Origin: an uncultured Candidatus Melainabacteria bacterium
GTDB lineage: Bacteria; Cyanobacteriota; Vampirovibrionia; Gastranaerophilales; Gastranaerophilaceae
NCBI GenBank assembly: GCA_934717745.1
Contig: CAKUZB010000005.1
Span: 62,001 to 126,000, forward strand
DNA: 64,000 nt
Direction: 5' to 3'
Shown here: in pieces, positions 1-9,691 of the stretch
Position numbering within the stretch: the first letter of the stretch is position 1
Layout of the letters: the number at the start of each line of letters is the position of its first letter
Program-made: the position numbers and the translations under genes
The notes under the pieces: generated by a model
What the model saw: the letters and a program-made list of their open reading frames with translations, nothing else
Told to the model about the DNA's origin: nothing
Databases searched by the model: none

Positions 1-2337
1 CCATTGAGTTGGAATATGTTTTTCTCTTTGCCAAACAACAATATCAAGAGTATTGTGTTCCTTTAAAAACGAAGAAATTAAGTAAAATTTGTCTTGAACA
101 TTTGCACGTTTAATATATCGTCCAATTTTATAACCGTTCAAAAAAATTGTCGCACGTCTATATGGAAAATCTTTTAATGACAAATATTTTGCAAATGTAT
201 GATTTTCTTTAAATTCCACATCAAAATTTGTCGAAATCCTCAACAAGTAAGGAGAATCACTTTCTCTAAACAAACCTTTTTGAATAGAAAGTTTTTCATC
301 GACTGAAAACGTTATATCCATTTCCGGTTTAGTAACAAATGTAACTAAACCTCTAGGATAATTTGTATCCCCCGAAAAGCCCTTGTCAAAACCAAGATTT
401 TCGACTAGAATAGTTAATTCGTTTATTTTTTTATTCAAGATTTTTTTATTCAGTGAAATTTGAATAGTTTCAGAGATTTGTTGAAGTTTTTCTATCTTAT
501 AACTATTACGGCTTAAAACCTCTTTGCCATTGATATATACCGCAAACAAATGCCTTGCGGAAAGTGTCAATTCTTCAATTGTATCAGGAATTTGTGCTTT
601 ATACCATACAAATTCATCATAGGCTTTGCAAGAAAGAGAATCTGTTTCTCCATCTATCTTTCGCCACGATGAATAATCATAATCGCAATCAATTTCATTT
701 GCACAAAAACTGACTTGATGATTTTTGTATTTCATTGGTTTTTCAAATTTTTCAACTTTGTAAGGCTTTTGAGAGAAGCCATTTTTTAAGTCAAGATATG
801 CGACTTCTCGTGTTGAAGATAATCCTATAATACCATTTGAATACATCATATCGGCATTAAAAATAATTTTGTTATTCAATACCCAAGTTTTATCAGCAAG
901 TTGCTTGTTTATAAATACAAATTCTGTCTTTTTACCATTTTCTTCAAAAATTATACGCTCATAGTTCTTTTTATCAGCAGAAATCAAAGTATTTCTGCCT
1001 TTTACCTTGATATGTGAACCGTTTCCAGATAAGAAAAATACATATTCATGGTTATCATCTTTTAATCTGGTAAAAATTTCTGTATCTGAAAATTCAATTT
1101 CGCATGCCAGTAATTTCAAATTTTTAGGACAAATTTTCATATCAAAAGGTTTTAAAAATACCTTAAATCCATCAGGGAGTTCAAGTTTTCTGCTTTCTTC
1201 TGAAAAATTTCTTAAAAATAGCCATTGACAATGATTTTCATTATCTTGTCTAAGTTTTGCATAAATATTTTCTTCGCATAAATCATAATCGAGAGAATCT
1301 GTATTTGTTAAACCAAAGGAATTTAAAAAATAATTTATTTCTTTTACTTTAAAATAATTTGGTTGTAATTTACCAAATTCATCAATTGGTGCGGTAAATT
1401 CGTAACTTGTATAAACCTCATCGCAAGCATAATTATCCCAAGATGTTCCTCCACAACCCATATAATGGTTAAAAAGCGTAACCCCTTGCGAAATGGCAGT
1501 TTTAGTCATAATGTTAATATGTTCATCACCCAAGGATTTACGAATATGTTCATAACCTGAACCGTCCCATTTGTCAAACCAACCTGCCTGCATTTCGGCA
1601 ATAAAAGACGGTGCATCTTCTTTGCACGCAAAAACATCTTCAACATTATCTAAAACATCAAAGCAAAAATTATCCTGTTTCCAATTTTGACTTGGATTAA
1701 TGTAAGGATACAAATCACAAGCATAAATATCAACTACATCAGACCAAAGCCCTGAAAAATAAGCATCATTATGAAATATTGGACAAGTTACACCTCTCTC
1801 ACGAACCATTTTATACAATTCTCGCATATAAGTTTCGTCCATTTCATCTGTCGCATACTCATTTTCAATTTGGAATAAAACAACATTATCAAATTTAATT
1901 ATTTTCGGAATAATTACGTCATACCATTCTTTTAAATATTCCATATATTTTTCAGAATAATGATACTCAGTACCAATTCTATTACGTGGAATAACCTCTT
2001 TATCTTCTAAAAGCCATAGAGGAAACCCTCCGGCACTAACCTCAGCATTAATAAACGGCCCTGGTCGTGCAATAACAAAAAGTCCTACATCTTTTGCAAC
2101 TTGAAGAACTTTTTCCACATCTTTTATACCCTCAAAATCATATTCATGAGGTTTCAAACTATGATATTGCCAATAAAAATAAATATCTACAGCATTATAA
2201 CCTGCGGCTTTCATTTTCAAAAAACGGTCTTTAGCAAGTTCAACCCCTGGGGTTCTAAAATAATGGAACGCTCCGCTTTTTAAAAATACTCTTTTACCAT
2301 CAATAATTAAAGAATGCTTGTCGAATTTTATATCCAT
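1..2337 (-). CDS. Beta-galactosidase, glycoside hydrolase family 35 (C-terminus cut by window edge)
   Basis: The minus strand is open for 779 codons from the ATG at 2335-2337 to the left edge. The protein opens with the family 35 pattern: a short strand, then SGAFHYFRTPG and a TIM-barrel. The expected acid/base glutamate is E160 in QIENEY and the nucleophile is E248 in AEMQAGWFD. Family 35 enzymes release terminal beta-galactose, so a role in degrading host or dietary glycans is likely. No signal peptide is visible, which suggests a cytoplasmic enzyme acting on imported oligosaccharides. Beta-sandwich-like sequence follows residue 350. It is divergent from murF, with 88 bp between the two starts. 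Substrate specificity is not readable from the sequence. Confidence 0.9.
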   Translation of the reverse strand, partial: MDIKFDKHSLIIDGKRVFLKSGAFHYFRTPGVELAKDRFLKMKAAGYNAVDIYFYWQYHSLKPHEYDFEGIKDVEKVLQVAKDVGLFVIARPGPFINAEVSAGGFPLWLLEDKEVIPRNRIGTEYHYSEKYMEYLKEWYDVIIPKIIKFDNVVLFQIENEYATDEMDETYMRELYKMVRERGVTCPIFHNDAYFSGLWSDVVDIYACDLYPYINPSQNWKQDNFCFDVLDNVEDVFACKEDAPSFIAEMQAGWFDKWDGSGYEHIRKSLGDEHINIMTKTAISQGVTLFNHYMGCGGTSWDNYACDEVYTSYEFTAPIDEFGKLQPNYFKVKEINYFLNSFGLTNTDSLDYDLCEENIYAKLRQDNENHCQWLFLRNFSEESRKLELPDGFKVFLKPFDMKICPKNLKLLACEIEFSDTEIFTRLKDDNHEYVFFLSGNGSHIKVKGRNTLISADKKNYERIIFEENGKKTEFVFINKQLADKTWVLNNKIIFNADMMYSNGIIGLSSTREVAYLDLKNGFSQKPYKVEKFEKPMKYKNHQVSFCANEIDCDYDYSSWRKIDGETDSLSCKAYDEFVWYKAQIPDTIEELTLSARHLFAVYINGKEVLSRNSYKIEKLQQISETIQISLNKKILNKKINELTILVENLGFDKGFSGDTNYPRGLVTFVTKPEMDITFSVDEKLSIQKGLFRESDSPYLLRISTNFDVEFKENHTFAKYLSLKDFPYRRATIFLNGYKIGRYIKRANVQDKFYLISSFLKEHNTLDIVVWQREKHIPTQW

Positions 2338-2425
2338 TTTATTATTTTGAACTATTTTTGAAAAATAATCAATACAAATCGCAAAAAATAATGTATTTTA
2401 AGTATATTTGGTGTAAAATCAACTT

Positions 2426-3766
2426 ATGAATTTCACAACAGAAGAATTGATTTTTGTAACAAATGCAAAAGTCTTAAAAAATAATACACACAACAGAAGT
2501 TTCTCTATTTCGACCGATACAAGAACAATAAATTCGCAAAACGTTTATATTGGACTAAAGGGCGAAAAATTTGATGGTGAAAAATTTATTCCAAAAGCAG
2601 TTGAAGCAGGTGCAAAGGCTTATTTTACAACCACAGGCTTAATTCTAGACGATGCAGACCTTGTTTTACAAGTAAAAAGCCCTATTATTGCATATTTACA
2701 ACTGGCAAAATTATATTTAAACAAAATTTCACCAAAAGTTATTGCACTTACCGGCAGTTCGGGCAAAACAACTACAAAAGAAATGGTTACAAGTGTTTGC
2801 CGTCAGCAGTTTAGAACCTTTTCAACACCTCTAAACCACAATAACGAAGTTGGTTTTTGTCAAACAATTTTATCTATGCCACAAGACACTCAAATTTTAA
2901 TTCTTGAAATGGGTATGAGAGGCTTAGGAGAAATTGAATTATTATCAAAATATTCAAATCCTGATATAACAATTATTACAAACGTTGGAACATCTCATAT
3001 CGGACGTTTAGGTAGCAGGGAAAATATTGCCAAAGCAAAATGTGAAATATGCAAATATCAAAAACACGACGGTTGTTTTATCGCAAATGATTGCGATTTA
3101 ATAAAAAAAACAGTAGAATTTAACGGAGAAAAGGTTTATTTTTCAATAAATAATGTTGAATTTGAAGAAAAAACTATCGGAAAAACAAAATTCAAATACA
3201 AAGACGAAGAATACCAATTAAATATCGAAGGAGATTATAATGTTGAAAATGCTCTTGCGGCAATTGAAGCAGGATTACATTTAGGCATTTCTCCTGAAAA
3301 AATAAATGACGGTTTAAAAATTTACGCACCGATTGAAAAACGTTGGCAAATTGAAACTGCTGGCGGATACAAAGTTATAAACGATGCTTACAACGCAAAC
3401 CCTGACTCAATGAAAGCGGCTCTTTCAACAGTTTTGGAACTTTATCCTGACTCTGTTTTAGTTTTAGGAAATATGGGCGAACTTGGTCAAGATGAAGAAT
3501 ATTACCACGAACAAATAGGTCAATTTATTCTTGATAAACTAAACGAAAATAATCATGTTAAAATAATAACAGTCGGAAATCTTGCAAAAAAAATTGCTGA
3601 AACCGTAAAAAAACAGAATATTTTTGCAGTTGATTTTGAAACTAATAATCAAGTAGTAGATTACATAAAAAATAATATTGAAAAAAATTCAACAATATTT
3701 TTGAAAGCATCTCACTCAATGAAATTTGATGAAATCTTAAACGGATTAAAAGGAGAAAACTTATGA
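2426..3766 (+). CDS. murF: UDP-MurNAc-tripeptide--D-Ala-D-Ala ligase MurF
   Basis: MurF adds D-Ala-D-Ala to the UDP-MurNAc-tripeptide, the last cytoplasmic ligation of peptidoglycan precursor synthesis. The 446 residues match the usual length. The ATP loop GSSGKTT lies at about residues 110-116, followed by the Mur-ligase pattern NHNNEVG and a C-terminal domain with NDAYNANPDSM. It is the first gene of a tight operon and overlaps mraY by 4 bp (ATGA), which implies translational coupling. The other amino-acid ligases MurC and MurE and the reductase MurB are not in this cluster. Confidence 0.95.
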   Translation: MNFTTEELIFVTNAKVLKNNTHNRSFSISTDTRTINSQNVYIGLKGEKFDGEKFIPKAVEAGAKAYFTTTGLILDDADLVLQVKSPIIAYLQLAKLYLNKISPKVIALTGSSGKTTTKEMVTSVCRQQFRTFSTPLNHNNEVGFCQTILSMPQDTQILILEMGMRGLGEIELLSKYSNPDITIITNVGTSHIGRLGSRENIAKAKCEICKYQKHDGCFIANDCDLIKKTVEFNGEKVYFSINNVEFEEKTIGKTKFKYKDEEYQLNIEGDYNVENALAAIEAGLHLGISPEKINDGLKIYAPIEKRWQIETAGGYKVINDAYNANPDSMKAALSTVLELYPDSVLVLGNMGELGQDEEYYHEQIGQFILDKLNENNHVKIITVGNLAKKIAETVKKQNIFAVDFETNNQVVDYIKNNIEKNSTIFLKASHSMKFDEILNGLKGENL

Positions 3767-4743
3767 TAATGGCAACAATAGCATTTATTTTAGGCTTAAT
3801 TTTATGCCTATTATTTGGAGTTCCATATATCGATTTTTTAAGAAAAAGAACAATCGGACAATACGTTCTTGAACTTGCACCTGAAGCACATAAGAAAAAA
3901 CAAGGCACACCAACTACAGGCGGTGTTTTTATCGTAGGTGCAATCATTCTTGCGTCAATTATTGTAATGGCATTGGCTCAACAACTTAACTCTTTCGGAT
4001 TTATTATCTTAATCACTTTATTTTTCTACACTCTTGCAGGATTTCAAGATGATTATTTAAAAATAAAAGGAAAAGAAAATCAAGGTTTAACTCCGAAAGG
4101 AAAATTGATTAGACAAATAGTAATCGCTTTACTACCTGCAATTTTTATGCCACTTTGCGGAGAACATTTTACAAGAATTTCATTTGCATATCACTACATT
4201 GATTTAATGTGGTTTTATCCGATATTTGCAGTATTCATCATCATTGGTGCATCTAATGCGTTTAATTTAACCGACGGACTTGACGGTTTAGCATCAAGTT
4301 GTGGTATTCCTGTATTTTTAGCATGTGCAATTATTGCAGGGATAAATGGATATACAGCAGTTTCTATTATCGCATCAGCAACAGCAGGGGCTTTAGTCGG
4401 ATTTCTAAAATATAACAAAGCAAAAGCACAAGTATTTATGGGCGATACAGGTTCTTTAGCAATAGGTGGTTTACTTGGAACACTTGCAGTTATGGGTAAA
4501 TTTGAACTTATGCTTATAATAATCGCAATGGTATTTATTTGTGAAACTTTATCAGTAATCATTCAAGTTACAAGTTTCAAATTAACAGGAAAAAGAGTTT
4601 TCAAAATGGCACCAATTCATCACCACTTTGAACTTCTTGGTTGGAGTGAAAATCGTATCGTAATTACATTTGCAACTTTTTCGACAATTTTTAGTATAAT
4701 TGCAGTTGCACTATCGTATCTATATTTTAAAGGATTAATTTAA
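3763..4743 (+). CDS. mraY: Phospho-MurNAc-pentapeptide transferase MraY
   Basis: MraY transfers phospho-MurNAc-pentapeptide to undecaprenyl phosphate at the inner membrane, forming lipid I. The 326-residue protein has about ten hydrophobic helices. It carries the family motifs: the Asp pair in GFQDDYLK near residue 95, NLTDGLDGLA, and the late histidine cluster HHHFELLGW. The start chosen overlaps the murF stop (ATGA), with an AGGAG ribosome site at 3751-3755. A second in-frame ATG follows two codons later and cannot be excluded. The stop overlaps the murD start by one base (TAATG). Confidence 0.95.
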   Translation: MIMATIAFILGLILCLLFGVPYIDFLRKRTIGQYVLELAPEAHKKKQGTPTTGGVFIVGAIILASIIVMALAQQLNSFGFIILITLFFYTLAGFQDDYLKIKGKENQGLTPKGKLIRQIVIALLPAIFMPLCGEHFTRISFAYHYIDLMWFYPIFAVFIIIGASNAFNLTDGLDGLASSCGIPVFLACAIIAGINGYTAVSIIASATAGALVGFLKYNKAKAQVFMGDTGSLAIGGLLGTLAVMGKFELMLIIIAMVFICETLSVIIQVTSFKLTGKRVFKMAPIHHHFELLGWSENRIVITFATFSTIFSIIAVALSYLYFKGLI

Positions 4744-6095
4744 TGAAAAAAAATTGGTTTGAAAAAAAGGTTTTAATACTAGGTTTGTCTAAAAGCGGTA
4801 TCGCTGCTGCAAAATACTTAAGCAGTAAGTGTGCAAATGTTTATATTACTGAAAGCAGAGAAGAAAAACCGGAAGATAAAGAATTATTAGACGAATTAAA
4901 ATCTCTTGATATTCAAGTAGAAATGGGCGGACATTCTGACGAATTTATCAAAGACAGTTATCTTGCAGTTACAAGTCCCGGAATTCCACCTCATAGTGAA
5001 CTTTTCAAACGTGTAAAAGAGGCTAATGTACCTATCGTTTCTGAGATTGAACTTGCTTTTTCTGAAAGCAGAAAGCCATTTATTGCAATCACAGGAACAA
5101 ACGGAAAAACAACAACAACTGCACTAACAGCACATATTTTAAGCGAAGAATATAAAGCAGAACCTTGTGGAAACTATGGTGTTCCACCTTGTTCATTGCT
5201 TAACGACGAAGATTTGGACTATTTTGTTTGTGAAGTTAGTTCATTCCAACTTGAAACAAGCAATTCGTTCCAACCTCAAATTGCTTGTTGGACAAACTTT
5301 ACACCAGACCATATTGATTGGCATCAAGGATTAGAAAATTACTTTAACGCAAAAGCAAAAATCTTTAAACAACCACAATTACCTGCATTTGCAGTATTTA
5401 ATGGGGCTGATGAAAAATTATTAGAATTTTCTAAAACTTGCAAATCAAATGTATTTTTATTCGACAAAAAAGTAGATGACAACTGTTGCTACATCGAAAA
5501 TGATAAAATTTATTTTTGCCGTAAAAATAAAACTGAAGAAATAATTTCACTTTCAGAATGCCCTCTAATCGGACATCACAACTACCAAAACGTAATGTGT
5601 TCAATTATCGTGGCAAAAATCGAAGGCATTTCAAACGAGGACATCAAAAAAGCGATAATGTCGTTTAAAGTTCCTGAACACAGATTGGAATACGTTGCAA
5701 AAATTGGCAATACTGATTTTTACAACGATTCAAAAGCAACAAATCCTGAATCAGCAATCGTTGCAATTAATTCTTTCAACGACAAAAACGTTGTTTTAAT
5801 TGCCGGTGGACGTGATAAAAATACAGATTTAAAAGAGTTTTGCGATTCAATTAATAAACATATCAAAACAGTTATTTTAATCGGAGAAGCAGGAAAACGT
5901 TTTGAAGAAAATTTAAAACAAAACGGATTTGAAAATATAATTTTTGAAGAAACAATGCAAAGTGCAATAGACAAAGGCTTATCATTAAATCCTGATGTAG
6001 TCTTGTTATCACCGGCATGTGCAAGTTTCGATATGTTCAGCGGTTACGAAGAACGAGGAAAAGTATTTAAAGATTATGTATTATCAAAAGTATAA
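4743..6095 (+). CDS. murD: UDP-MurNAc-L-alanine--D-glutamate ligase MurD
   Basis: MurD adds D-glutamate to UDP-MurNAc-L-Ala in the cytoplasm. The 450-residue protein has an N-terminal Rossmann-like domain (LILGLSKSGIAAAKYL). The central ATPase carries GTNGKTTTT near residue 120 and WTNFTPDHIDWH. The C-terminal domain has the Mur-ligase segments HRLEYV and NDSKATNPES. It sits between mraY (one-base overlap) and ftsW (about 20 bp overlap), so it is co-translated with both. Length and motifs are ordinary for the family. Confidence 0.95.
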   Translation: MKKNWFEKKVLILGLSKSGIAAAKYLSSKCANVYITESREEKPEDKELLDELKSLDIQVEMGGHSDEFIKDSYLAVTSPGIPPHSELFKRVKEANVPIVSEIELAFSESRKPFIAITGTNGKTTTTALTAHILSEEYKAEPCGNYGVPPCSLLNDEDLDYFVCEVSSFQLETSNSFQPQIACWTNFTPDHIDWHQGLENYFNAKAKIFKQPQLPAFAVFNGADEKLLEFSKTCKSNVFLFDKKVDDNCCYIENDKIYFCRKNKTEEIISLSECPLIGHHNYQNVMCSIIVAKIEGISNEDIKKAIMSFKVPEHRLEYVAKIGNTDFYNDSKATNPESAIVAINSFNDKNVVLIAGGRDKNTDLKEFCDSINKHIKTVILIGEAGKRFEENLKQNGFENIIFEETMQSAIDKGLSLNPDVVLLSPACASFDMFSGYEERGKVFKDYVLSKV

Positions 6096-7278
6096 TCCAA
6101 AAAGAGAAGAACCTTTTGCTCCAAAGCAAAGCGTAATCCTAACTCCGCCAGACAAGACGGTTTTAGTTGTTGTGGCATTTTTGGTTACTATTGGTATTAT
6201 ATCAATTTTTTCGGCAAGTGCACCTAAGTGTATGGAATTAGGACAAAATCCGGCAAGATTTGCACTATTTCAAATATTTTTTCTTATAATCGGTATTTTT
6301 GGTATGAAATTTTTCATCAATTACGATTATAAAAATCTTGTTGTTTGGACAATGCCAATAACCATTGCGGTTGTCGTCTGCTTAGTTTTAGTAGCATTTA
6401 CACCGTTAGGAGTTACCGTAAACGAATCCAGACGTTGGTTAAACATAGGTTTTACGAACCTGCAACCGTCAGAATTTGCAAAACTTTCAGTAGTATTATT
6501 GACAGCAAGTGCTTTTTGCAAAAACAGTAAAATCTTTGATAATAATAAATTTATTTATTTTGGCTCAATACTTTTTATGGTTGCATTAATTTATAAACAA
6601 CCTAACTTAAGTATGGTTATCTTACTTTTAATGACTTCTCTTATCGTTTGGTTAAGTGCCGGTGGGCCGTTAAAACTTGTTTTAACATTGGGTGCTGCGG
6701 GTTTTGCTTTTGGCGTAACAATGATTACAACAGCCCTAAACGGATTATCATTTTTAATTAAACCATACCAATTAACACGTATTACAACATGGTTAAACCC
6801 TGAACAATACGCACTTACATCAGGTTATCAAATCATTCAGGCACTTACGGCTTTTGCTGCGGGAAATTTCTTTGGAGTAGGATTTGGAAACTCAAAACAA
6901 AAATTATACTGGCTTCCAGAATCACATACCGACTTTATTTATGCCGTTATTGGTGAAGAATTAGGTTGGATTGGCTGTGTTTTAGTTATCGGACTATTTT
7001 GGACTTTAATACACAGAGGATTAATCATAGCATCACGTTGCCCTGATATGTACGGCAAACTTTTAGCCGTTGGAATTACATTCTCATTAGGTTTTCAAGC
7101 CTTTTTAAATATTTCAGTTGCAACTTCATTCTTGCCTGCAACAGGTGTTCCACTTCCATTCATCAGTTATGGTGGTTCTTCACTTATGGTTTCATTGTGG
7201 ATGATTGGTATTTTGTTAAATATTTCTAAAAAACGAGTTAAAAAAATAAGGGTAAATTCAAATGTCAGATTCCTCTAA
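6076..7278 (+). CDS. ftsW: FtsW/RodA/SpoVE-family lipid II polymerase
   Basis: This is a SEDS-family peptidoglycan glycosyltransferase with about ten membrane helices. The family landmarks are visible: an NESRRWLNIG-type loop, LPESHTDFIYAVIGEELG, and GVPLPFISYGGSS near the C-terminus. The reading frame is open further upstream, to an ATG at 6019. The ATG at 6076 (MYYQKYNP) is preferred because it overlaps murD by only 20 bp and gives a normal 400-residue protein; a GAGGA lies about 18 nt upstream, so the ribosome site is weak. Placement between murD and murG favours FtsW (division) over RodA (elongation). Confidence 0.9.
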   Translation: MYYQKYNPKREEPFAPKQSVILTPPDKTVLVVVAFLVTIGIISIFSASAPKCMELGQNPARFALFQIFFLIIGIFGMKFFINYDYKNLVVWTMPITIAVVVCLVLVAFTPLGVTVNESRRWLNIGFTNLQPSEFAKLSVVLLTASAFCKNSKIFDNNKFIYFGSILFMVALIYKQPNLSMVILLLMTSLIVWLSAGGPLKLVLTLGAAGFAFGVTMITTALNGLSFLIKPYQLTRITTWLNPEQYALTSGYQIIQALTAFAAGNFFGVGFGNSKQKLYWLPESHTDFIYAVIGEELGWIGCVLVIGLFWTLIHRGLIIASRCPDMYGKLLAVGITFSLGFQAFLNISVATSFLPATGVPLPFISYGGSSLMVSLWMIGILLNISKKRVKKIRVNSNVRFL

Positions 7279-8395
7279 GAAAAAATATACTTATTTCATT
7301 ACAGGCGGTGGCACAGGAGGACATATCTATCCCGCAATCGCTGTAGCACAAGCACTTAGAAAAGATGAAACAACCAAAGATATTTATTACGTTGGCAATC
7401 CTAAAAACATGGAATATGAAATAGTAAAAAAATTAAAATTTAAATTTTTACCAATTCAAGTTTCAGGAATGCCAAGAAAAATAAGTTTTTCATTCCTAAA
7501 ATGGGGAATTGAATTGGAATTAGCAAACTGGAAAGCCTTGTATTACTTATGGAGATTTAAACCGAACGCAATTTTAGGCACAGGCGGATATGTTTCTGCA
7601 CCAACCTTATTTGCTTCAAATATTTCGAAAACGCCATATATGATTCACGATTGCGATGCTCAACCCGGAATCGTTTCAAAATTTGTTGCACCTATGGCAA
7701 AAACAGTTTCTTTAGCATTTGAAGATTCTGCACACAATATAAAAGCCCAAAACATTCATGTTAATGGCAATCCAATTCGTGAAGAATTTAAAACAACAAC
7801 AAAAGAAAAAGCAAGAGAACATTTAGGACTTGAAAACAAAACTACTATCTGTATTATGGGTGGTTCGCAAGGTGCAAAATCAATTGACAATGCTGCTGTA
7901 GAAATTTTAAAAGAAATTTTTGAAAAATATGATGTTCAAATTATTTTTCAAACAGGTGCAAAACATTACGAAAACACTGTTTCAAGATTAAAAGAAATTT
8001 ATCCGGAATTTGAACAAAATAAAAAATTAATCGTAAAACCATATTTTGATGATATGGTTACAGTTCTAAAAGCCTCTGATATTGCCGTATCCAGAGCAGG
8101 TTCATTAAGTTTGTCTGAAATTTGTGCTTGCTCAATTGCACCTATTTTAATTCCATATCCGTATGCTGCGGCTGACCACCAACGCAAAAATGCAAAATCT
8201 CTTTTGAACAAAAATGCATGTTTGTATTTGGAAGATTCTGACACAAATCCGCAAAATTTAATGGAAAAACTTGAAGAATTACTTAAAAATCCTCAAAAAT
8301 TGCAAGAAATTCAACAAAATACAACAAATTTAGCAAAACTTGATGCAACTGAAAAAATCGTAGAACAATTAAAAAAAGTAGCAAAAAATGATTAA
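7262..8395 (+). CDS. murG: UDP-GlcNAc:lipid I N-acetylglucosaminyltransferase MurG
   Basis: MurG converts lipid I to lipid II at the inner face of the cytoplasmic membrane. It is a family 28 glycosyltransferase of GT-B fold. The glycine-rich loop GGGTGGHIYPAIA lies near residue 15, followed by GTGGYVSAP, MGGSQGA at the second domain, and SRAGSLSLSEI with PYPYAAADHQ for UDP-GlcNAc binding. The start overlaps ftsW by 17 bp and the end overlaps folC by 8 bp. The length of 377 residues is slightly long because of the C-terminal helix, but ordinary. Confidence 0.95.
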   Translation: MSDSSKKKYTYFITGGGTGGHIYPAIAVAQALRKDETTKDIYYVGNPKNMEYEIVKKLKFKFLPIQVSGMPRKISFSFLKWGIELELANWKALYYLWRFKPNAILGTGGYVSAPTLFASNISKTPYMIHDCDAQPGIVSKFVAPMAKTVSLAFEDSAHNIKAQNIHVNGNPIREEFKTTTKEKAREHLGLENKTTICIMGGSQGAKSIDNAAVEILKEIFEKYDVQIIFQTGAKHYENTVSRLKEIYPEFEQNKKLIVKPYFDDMVTVLKASDIAVSRAGSLSLSEICACSIAPILIPYPYAAADHQRKNAKSLLNKNACLYLEDSDTNPQNLMEKLEELLKNPQKLQEIQQNTTNLAKLDATEKIVEQLKKVAKND

Positions 8396-9551
8396 AAATT
8401 ACGAAAAAGCGATAGCATTATTAACTTCTCAAGGTAAATTTTACATAAATCTTGGGCTTGATAGAATTTCTGCGATTTTGGATTTAATGGGAAACCCTCA
8501 ACGCAAATTAAAATGTATTCACGTTGCCGGAACAAACGGAAAAGGCTCTGTTTGTGCAATTATTAGCACCGTTTTAAAAGAAGCAGGGTTTAAAGTAGGA
8601 TTATTTACAAGCCCACATCTTTTTAGATACACTGAAAGAATTCAAATCGACGGAAAAGAAATCGAAGAAGAAATTTTTGCTGAAAAAATTTTTAAAATTC
8701 AAGAACTTTCTGAAAAAAATAATATTCACCTAACTGAATTTGAAATTTTGACTGCGTTAATGTTTGAATATTTTGCAGAAAACAATGTTGATTTTGCAGT
8801 TATAGAAGTTGGTTTGGGTGGGAAATATGATTCTACAAATGTTATAGAAAATCCCATTTGTTCAGTTATAACTACAATTGATTTAGACCACACTGAACGT
8901 CTTGGAAATACAATTGAAAAAATTGCAGAAGAAAAAGCAGGGATTATCAAAAAAGATTGTCCGATAGTTATAAACAAGAATAACAAGGGTTTTGAGGTAA
9001 TTAAATCTCATGCTGAGAACGACCAATTATTTATCGCAAATAATTTAATGCTTGGCGAGATGAGTTTAAAAGGAATTCATCAACAAGAAAACCTTAATCT
9101 TGCACTTAGTGCAATACTTTTGGCTGTTCCTGATATAAAAATTACAACAATTCAAAGTGCGTTAAAACATGTCGTTCATCATGGGAGATTTGAATATTTT
9201 GAAGATAAAAAACTTTTAGTTGACGGTGCTCACAATCCTAATGGTATAAGGGCTTTAAGACAAAATTTAGAGGCATATTTTAAAAATTACAAACTAAGAT
9301 TTATTTTTGGTTGCCTTAGAAACAAAGATTATCCACAGATGATAAAACTTTTGTTCAAGGAAAACGATGAAATTTATTTTAACCATTTTAACCATCAAAA
9401 CTCAGCAACATTCGAAGAATTGTCAAAAGTTTGCGATTATCCTGCAAAAGAATATACGGGAGAATTACCTGAATTTGATGGAATAACAGTAGTTTGCGGG
9501 TCTTTATATATGATTGCAAATGTCGTTAAAAATTTTGGAATTAATGGATAA
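8388..9551 (+). CDS. folC: Bifunctional folylpolyglutamate/dihydrofolate synthase FolC
   Basis: FolC adds glutamate to dihydropteroate and folates. It belongs to the Mur-ligase superfamily, which may explain its position at the end of the mur operon. Motifs include HVAGTNGKGSV near residue 47, LFTSPHLFRYTERI, VIEVGLGGKYDSTN and the C-terminal LVDGAHNPNG. The protein has 387 residues; the family usually runs 400-440, and the C-terminal domain is short here. It overlaps murG by 8 bp. No gene follows for 140 bp, so the operon probably ends here, although I see no convincing terminator hairpin. Confidence 0.93.
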   Translation: MIKNYEKAIALLTSQGKFYINLGLDRISAILDLMGNPQRKLKCIHVAGTNGKGSVCAIISTVLKEAGFKVGLFTSPHLFRYTERIQIDGKEIEEEIFAEKIFKIQELSEKNNIHLTEFEILTALMFEYFAENNVDFAVIEVGLGGKYDSTNVIENPICSVITTIDLDHTERLGNTIEKIAEEKAGIIKKDCPIVINKNNKGFEVIKSHAENDQLFIANNLMLGEMSLKGIHQQENLNLALSAILLAVPDIKITTIQSALKHVVHHGRFEYFEDKKLLVDGAHNPNGIRALRQNLEAYFKNYKLRFIFGCLRNKDYPQMIKLLFKENDEIYFNHFNHQNSATFEELSKVCDYPAKEYTGELPEFDGITVVCGSLYMIANVVKNFGING

Positions 9552-9691
9552 TATCTAATATATTACAATTAACTTAAATTATGCAATATAACAGCATTTT
9601 AATACATTTCAAAAAATATTAAATTATTATAAAGATATAGCATTAAAATCTTTATTATGTATAATATTACTAAAATAGAGGTACATTTTTT

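Noticed and set aside
6019..6075. Longer N-terminus for ftsW
   Set aside because: It would overlap murD by 77 bp and add residues not expected in the family; the ATG at 6076 gives a normal protein.
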